This document shows positions 60,943 to 64,000 of a stretch of DNA of 64,000 nt, piece by piece (within the stretch, counting starts at the first letter, position 1; each line of letters opens with the position of its first letter). Source of the DNA: Mycobacterium sp. GA-2829 (GTDB lineage: Bacteria; Actinomycetota; Actinomycetes; Mycobacteriales; Mycobacteriaceae); assembly GCF_001499965.1 (NCBI RefSeq), contig NZ_LQIT01000022.1, forward strand, positions 23,679-87,678, read 5' to 3'. The position numbers and the translations under genes are program-made. Below the pieces are notes generated by a model. It searched no databases. It had not been told where the DNA came from and saw only the letters and a program-made list of their open reading frames with translations.

Positions 60943-61308
60943 ATGGCCGACCTTGACGTAGACATCGTCGCCGTCGAGCGGGAGATCTGGTCGGGCAAGG
61001 CGACTTTCGTCTTCACCCGCACCACCGCCGGCGAGATCGGCGTCCTGCCGCGGCACATCCCGTTGGTGGCGCAGCTCGTCGACGACGCGATGGTCCGCGT
61101 GGAACGCGAGGGTGAGGACGATCTGCGCGTCGCGGTCGGCGGCGGGTTCATGTCCGTGACCGAGTCGGGCGTGATCATCCTCGCCGAGAGCGCCGAGCTC
61201 GAGTCGGAGATCAACGCCGACGAGGCTCGCCGCGATTCCGAATCCGACGACCCGGCGACGGCCGCGCGCGGGCGCGCGCGGCTCCGCGCGCTCGGCCAGC
61301 TCGACTGA
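60943..61308 (+). CDS. atpC: ATP synthase F1 subunit epsilon
   Basis: The 121-residue subunit is short, as in other mycobacteria (the second C-terminal helix is reduced). The N-terminal beta sandwich contains [19 protein letters not shown]. It links gamma to the c ring. It is the last atp gene. Confidence 0.96.
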   Translation: MADLDVDIVAVEREIWSGKATFVFTRTTAGEIGVLPRHIPLVAQLVDDAMVRVEREGEDDLRVAVGGGFMSVTESGVIILAESAELESEINADEARRDSESDDPATAARGRARLRALGQLD

Positions 61309-61319
61309 CGGCACACCGG

Positions 61320-61766
61320 ATGAGCGCGTCCATGTGGGGCATGGCCGCGCTCATCGGTGTGCTGCTCGTCGTCGTCGCCGCGTTGTGTTACCGCCTGTGG
61401 AAGCTCCGTCAGGTCGGTGGCACCGCGGCGATTCTGCGTGATGTGCCCGCCGTCGGCGGTCACGGCTGGCGGCACGGGGTCATGCGCTACCGCGGTGGCG
61501 AGGCAGGTTTCTACCGGGTGTCGAGCCTGCGCTGGTGGCCCGACCGCCGGTTGAGCCGGCGGGGTCTGGAGATCGTGTCGCGGCGCAGTCCGCGTGGTGA
61601 CGAATTCGACATCATGACCGACGAGATCGTCGTGCTCGAACTCCGTGACACCAGCCCCGAGCGCAGGCGCGGATACGAGATCGCGTTGGACCGCGGGGCT
61701 TTGACCGCATTCCTGTCCTGGCTCGAATCGCGGCCGTCACCGCGCGCCCGGCGACGCAGTTACTGA
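61320..61766 (+). CDS. DUF2550 membrane protein (Rv1312-like)
   Basis: The 148-residue protein has one N-terminal membrane helix (about 6-26, MAALIGVLLVVVAALCYRL) and a basic, Arg/Trp-rich cytoplasmic domain (RHGVMRYRGGEAGFYRVSSLRWWPDRRLSRRGLE). It is conserved after atpC in mycobacteria, with no known function. It lies 11 bp after atpC and overlaps the end of the convergent adenosyltransferase gene by seven bases. Confidence 0.9.
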   Translation: MSASMWGMAALIGVLLVVVAALCYRLWKLRQVGGTAAILRDVPAVGGHGWRHGVMRYRGGEAGFYRVSSLRWWPDRRLSRRGLEIVSRRSPRGDEFDIMTDEIVVLELRDTSPERRRGYEIALDRGALTAFLSWLESRPSPRARRRSY

Positions 61767-62332
61767 TCCGCGCCGGGCTTCCAGAGCACGTCGCCGTCGG
61801 GATTCGCGACCCGCGACAGGATGAAGAGCAGATCCGACAGCCGATTGAGGTACTTCGCGGGGAGCACGCTGATCGCGTCCCCGTGTGCGGCCACCGCCTC
61901 CCACGCCGAGCGTTCGGCGCGCCGCGCCACCGTCCGGGCGACGTGCAGCAGCGCCGAAAGTGGTGTGCCGCCGGGCAATACGAACGAATTCAGCGCGGGC
62001 AACGGCTCGTTGAACTCGTCGCACCAGGATTCGAGCCGGTCGATGTAGGGCTGGGTGATCCGCAGTGGCGGGTACTGGGGGTTCTCGGCCACGGGCGTCG
62101 AGAGGTCGGCGCCCGCGTCGAACAGGTCGTTCTGGATCTGACGCAGGACGGTGGCGAGTCGCTCGGGGGGCGCGCCCAACGCGATCGCGACGCCGATCGC
62201 GGCGTTGGTCTCGTCACAGTCGGCGTAGGCGACCAACCGCGGGTCGTTCTTGCTCACCCGGCTGAAATCGCTCAGACCGGTCGTCCCGTCGTCACCGGTA
62301 CGGGTGTAGATGCGGGTCAGGTGCACGGCCAT
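61760..62332 (-). CDS. cob(I)alamin adenosyltransferase, PduO type (Rv1314c-like)
   Basis: The 190-residue five-helix-bundle enzyme moves the adenosyl group of ATP to cob(I)alamin. It has the N-terminal ATP-binding TRTGDDGTTGLSD, then YADCDETNAAIG and the C-terminal RRAERSAW and LNRLSDLLFILSR. The ATG at 62332 is the family start. It is divergent from murA. The insertion sequence found at this point in M. tuberculosis H37Rv (Rv1313c) is absent. Confidence 0.94.
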   Translation of the reverse strand: MAVHLTRIYTRTGDDGTTGLSDFSRVSKNDPRLVAYADCDETNAAIGVAIALGAPPERLATVLRQIQNDLFDAGADLSTPVAENPQYPPLRITQPYIDRLESWCDEFNEPLPALNSFVLPGGTPLSALLHVARTVARRAERSAWEAVAAHGDAISVLPAKYLNRLSDLLFILSRVANPDGDVLWKPGADQ

Positions 62333-62414
62333 GGTGAAACCGTACTAGGGCGCGCCGGTGTGGGGTCGCTCAGGAAACTGACACGGTTCGGAGCCGCTGT
62401 TTACACTGACCGGC

Positions 62415-63668
62415 GTGAGCGAGCGATTCGTGGTGACCGGCGGCAACCGGTTATCGGGCGAAGTCGCGGTCGGCGGGGCGAAGAACAGCGTGCTGAAGTT
62501 GATGGCCGCATCGCTGCTCGCCGAGGGCACGAGCACGATCACGAATTGCCCTGACATCCTCGACGTGCCGCTGATGGCTGAGGTGCTGCGCGGTCTCGGC
62601 GCGACGGTCGAACTCGACGGCGACGTCGTGCGGATCACCTCGCCCGACGAACCGAAGTACGACGCGGATTTCGCCGCGGTCCGGCAGTTCCGCGCGTCGG
62701 TCTGTGTGCTCGGCCCGCTCGTCGGGCGCTGTAAGCGCGCACGGGTGGCGTTGCCCGGCGGGGACGCGATCGGATCGCGGCCGTTGGACATGCACCAGGC
62801 GGGACTGCGCCAGCTGGGGGCGCGCTGCAACATCGAGCACGGGTGCGTGGTCGCCGAGGCCGACGAACTGCACGGCGCGGAGATCCAGCTGGAGTTCCCG
62901 TCAGTGGGGGCGACCGAGAACATCCTGATGGCGGCGGTGCTCGCCAAGGGGGTGACGACGATCCACAACGTCGCCCGCGAACCCGACGTCGTGGATCTGT
63001 GCGCGATGCTCAACCAGATGGGCGCCCAGATCACCGGAGCCGGTTCGTCGACATTGACGATCACCGGGGTGGACCGGCTGTATCCCACCGAGCACCGGGT
63101 GATCGGGGACCGGATCGTCGCCGCCACGTGGGGGATCGCCGCGGCGATGACCCGCGGCGACATCTCGGTGACCGGGGTGGACCCGCAACACCTGCAGCTG
63201 GTCCTGCACAAACTCCACGACGCGGGCGCCACCGTCACGCAGAGCGATGACGGTTTCCGGGTGGTGCAGTACGAGCGACCGAAGGCGGTGAACGTCGCGA
63301 CGTTGCCGTTCCCCGGATTCCCGACCGATCTGCAGCCGATGGCGATCGGGCTCGCCGCGATCGCCGACGGGACGTCGATGATCACCGAGAACGTCTTCGA
63401 AGCACGGTTCCGGTTCGTCGAGGAGATGATCCGGCTCGGGGCGGACGCGCGGACCGATGGGCATCACGCGGTGGTGCGCGGTATCCCGCAGCTGTCGAGT
63501 GCGCCGGTGTGGTCATCGGATATCCGCGCCGGCGCCGGCCTGGTGCTCGCCGGACTCGTCGCCGACGGCGACACCGAAGTGCACGACGTGTTCCACATCG
63601 ACCGGGGCTACCCGCTGTTCGTGGAGAACCTCAAGAGCCTGGGCGCGGAGATCGAGCGCGTGACGTAG
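62415..63668 (+). CDS. murA: UDP-N-acetylglucosamine 1-carboxyvinyltransferase
   Basis: The 417-residue enzyme adds enolpyruvate to UDP-GlcNAc, the first committed step of peptidoglycan synthesis. [16 protein letters not shown] near the start and the catalytic loop [14 protein letters not shown] are present. Asp117 stands where E. coli has the fosfomycin-reactive Cys115, so natural fosfomycin resistance of this enzyme is expected, as in M. tuberculosis. GTG start at 62415. It lies directly upstream of the rRNA operon promoters. Confidence 0.97.
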   Translation: MSERFVVTGGNRLSGEVAVGGAKNSVLKLMAASLLAEGTSTITNCPDILDVPLMAEVLRGLGATVELDGDVVRITSPDEPKYDADFAAVRQFRASVCVLGPLVGRCKRARVALPGGDAIGSRPLDMHQAGLRQLGARCNIEHGCVVAEADELHGAEIQLEFPSVGATENILMAAVLAKGVTTIHNVAREPDVVDLCAMLNQMGAQITGAGSSTLTITGVDRLYPTEHRVIGDRIVAATWGIAAAMTRGDISVTGVDPQHLQLVLHKLHDAGATVTQSDDGFRVVQYERPKAVNVATLPFPGFPTDLQPMAIGLAAIADGTSMITENVFEARFRFVEEMIRLGADARTDGHHAVVRGIPQLSSAPVWSSDIRAGAGLVLAGLVADGDTEVHDVFHIDRGYPLFVENLKSLGAEIERVT

Positions 63669-63742
63669 GGCCCGGGCGCCGTCGCGGCCGGGGGGCTCAA
63701 ATCCCTTGGAACACCGCGAATTAGGCCTCTGGCCAGGCGATT

Positions 63743-63771
63743 TTGGCTTCTGCGGAACCTGTGCGTATTCT
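63743..63771 (+). promoter_or_regulatory. upstream rRNA operon promoter
   Basis: TTGGCT (63743-63748), 17 bp, TATTCT (63766-63771). It lies 75 bp after murA. Fast-growing mycobacteria have several tandem promoters at this locus. Confidence 0.65.
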
Positions 63772-63820
63772 AGTGACACACCGACCGAGTCGCCCCGGCC
63801 GAAAGGCCAGGAGAACGAGG

Positions 63821-63849
63821 TTGACCTCCCCGGTAAGATGCAGTACAGT
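63821..63849 (+). promoter_or_regulatory. proximal rRNA operon promoter
   Basis: TTGACC (63821-63826), 17 bp, TACAGT (63844-63849): the best sigma-A-type match in the window, directly before the conserved rrn leader. Confidence 0.75.
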
Positions 63850-64000
63850 ATCGGGGTTGCCTGCAGAGCGGGTGTGTTGTTTGAGAACTCAATAGTGTGT
63901 TTGGTGGTTTTTGTTTGTTGTTTTTTTTGCCGCGCCTCTTTTTCCCGTTTAGGGGTGTGGTTTTTTTGATGCCAGTTTTTGGTGTCTTGTTTTGAGGTCA
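63850..64000 (+). other. rRNA operon leader with antitermination-type sequences; 16S rRNA begins beyond the window
   Basis: The segment TGTTGTTTGAGAACTCAATA (63875-63894) followed by GTGTGTTTGGTGG is the conserved mycobacterial rrn leader region that carries box B/box A-type antitermination signals. T-rich tracts (TTTTTTTT near 63920 and TTTTTTT near 63962) follow, unusual for this genome. It corresponds to the region between murA and rrs in M. tuberculosis. No protein gene is credible here. Confidence 0.8.

Overview
The window is chromosomal DNA of very high G+C from a mycobacterium, most likely a fast grower (Mycolicibacterium type). Gene order from about 5 kb to the right end follows the M. 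tuberculosis block Rv1278 to Rv1315: SbcC-like ATPase, oppABCD, canA, cysD/cysNC, Rrf2 regulator, tRNA-Arg, argS, lysA, hom, thrC, thrB, rho, rpmE, prfA, prmC, Sua5, wecA, the atp operon, the Rv1312 homologue, cobalamin adenosyltransferase, murA, then the promoter and leader region of an rRNA operon. Assignment is from remembered gene order and protein motifs; no search was run.

Layout. 1-9 kb: 3' part of an SbcC-like ATPase, a Lys/Ala/Pro-rich basic protein, an acyl-CoA-dehydrogenase-fold enzyme, and an oligopeptide ABC importer, the last two on the minus strand. 9-17 kb: an accessory block with a small membrane protein, an OmpR-type two-component system and three membrane glycosyltransferases (GT39, GT2-GtrA, GT39). 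17-27 kb: carbonic anhydrase, a DUF222/HNH protein, the sulfate-activation operon cysD-cysNC-cysQ, an isochorismatase-like hydrolase, an Rrf2 regulator coupled to a ThrE exporter, and a ProP-like permease. 27-36.4 kb: a second accessory block with a NarL-type two-component system and a DUF4097 protein, an LLM oxidoreductase, a DUF899 protein, a secreted Pro/Asn-rich protein, a serine hydrolase and a MASE1-PAS-SpoIIE phosphatase. 36.4-45.4 kb: tRNA-Arg(CCG) and the overlapping argS-lysA-hom-thrC-thrB run, then rho. 45.4-48.9 kb: TetR/FadD and MarR/DinB accessory pairs. 48.9-64 kb: translation, cell-wall and ATP synthase core genes, ending in rRNA promoters.

The strongest new observation is a cis-element made of 7-bp direct repeats on an 11-bp period (type NCAYAGS-N4-NCAYAGS-N4-RCCMATS). 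It occurs four times in the 9-14 kb block: divergently in front of the small membrane protein and the response regulator, in front of the first GT39 gene, and in front of the GT2-GtrA gene. It resembles the published mycobacterial PhoP box (TCACAGC-N4-TCACAGC). The four copies tie the two-component system and the glycosyltransferases into one predicted, possibly self-regulated, cell-envelope glycosylation module. Other candidate regulatory DNA includes an 18-bp perfect palindrome between the NarL-type system and its divergent neighbour, MarR and TetR operators, a triple CCTGATCA array at the SpoIIE phosphatase start, a GNRA-capped hairpin just before the atpE ribosome binding site, and a long inverted repeat inside the 5' end of the first GT39 gene.
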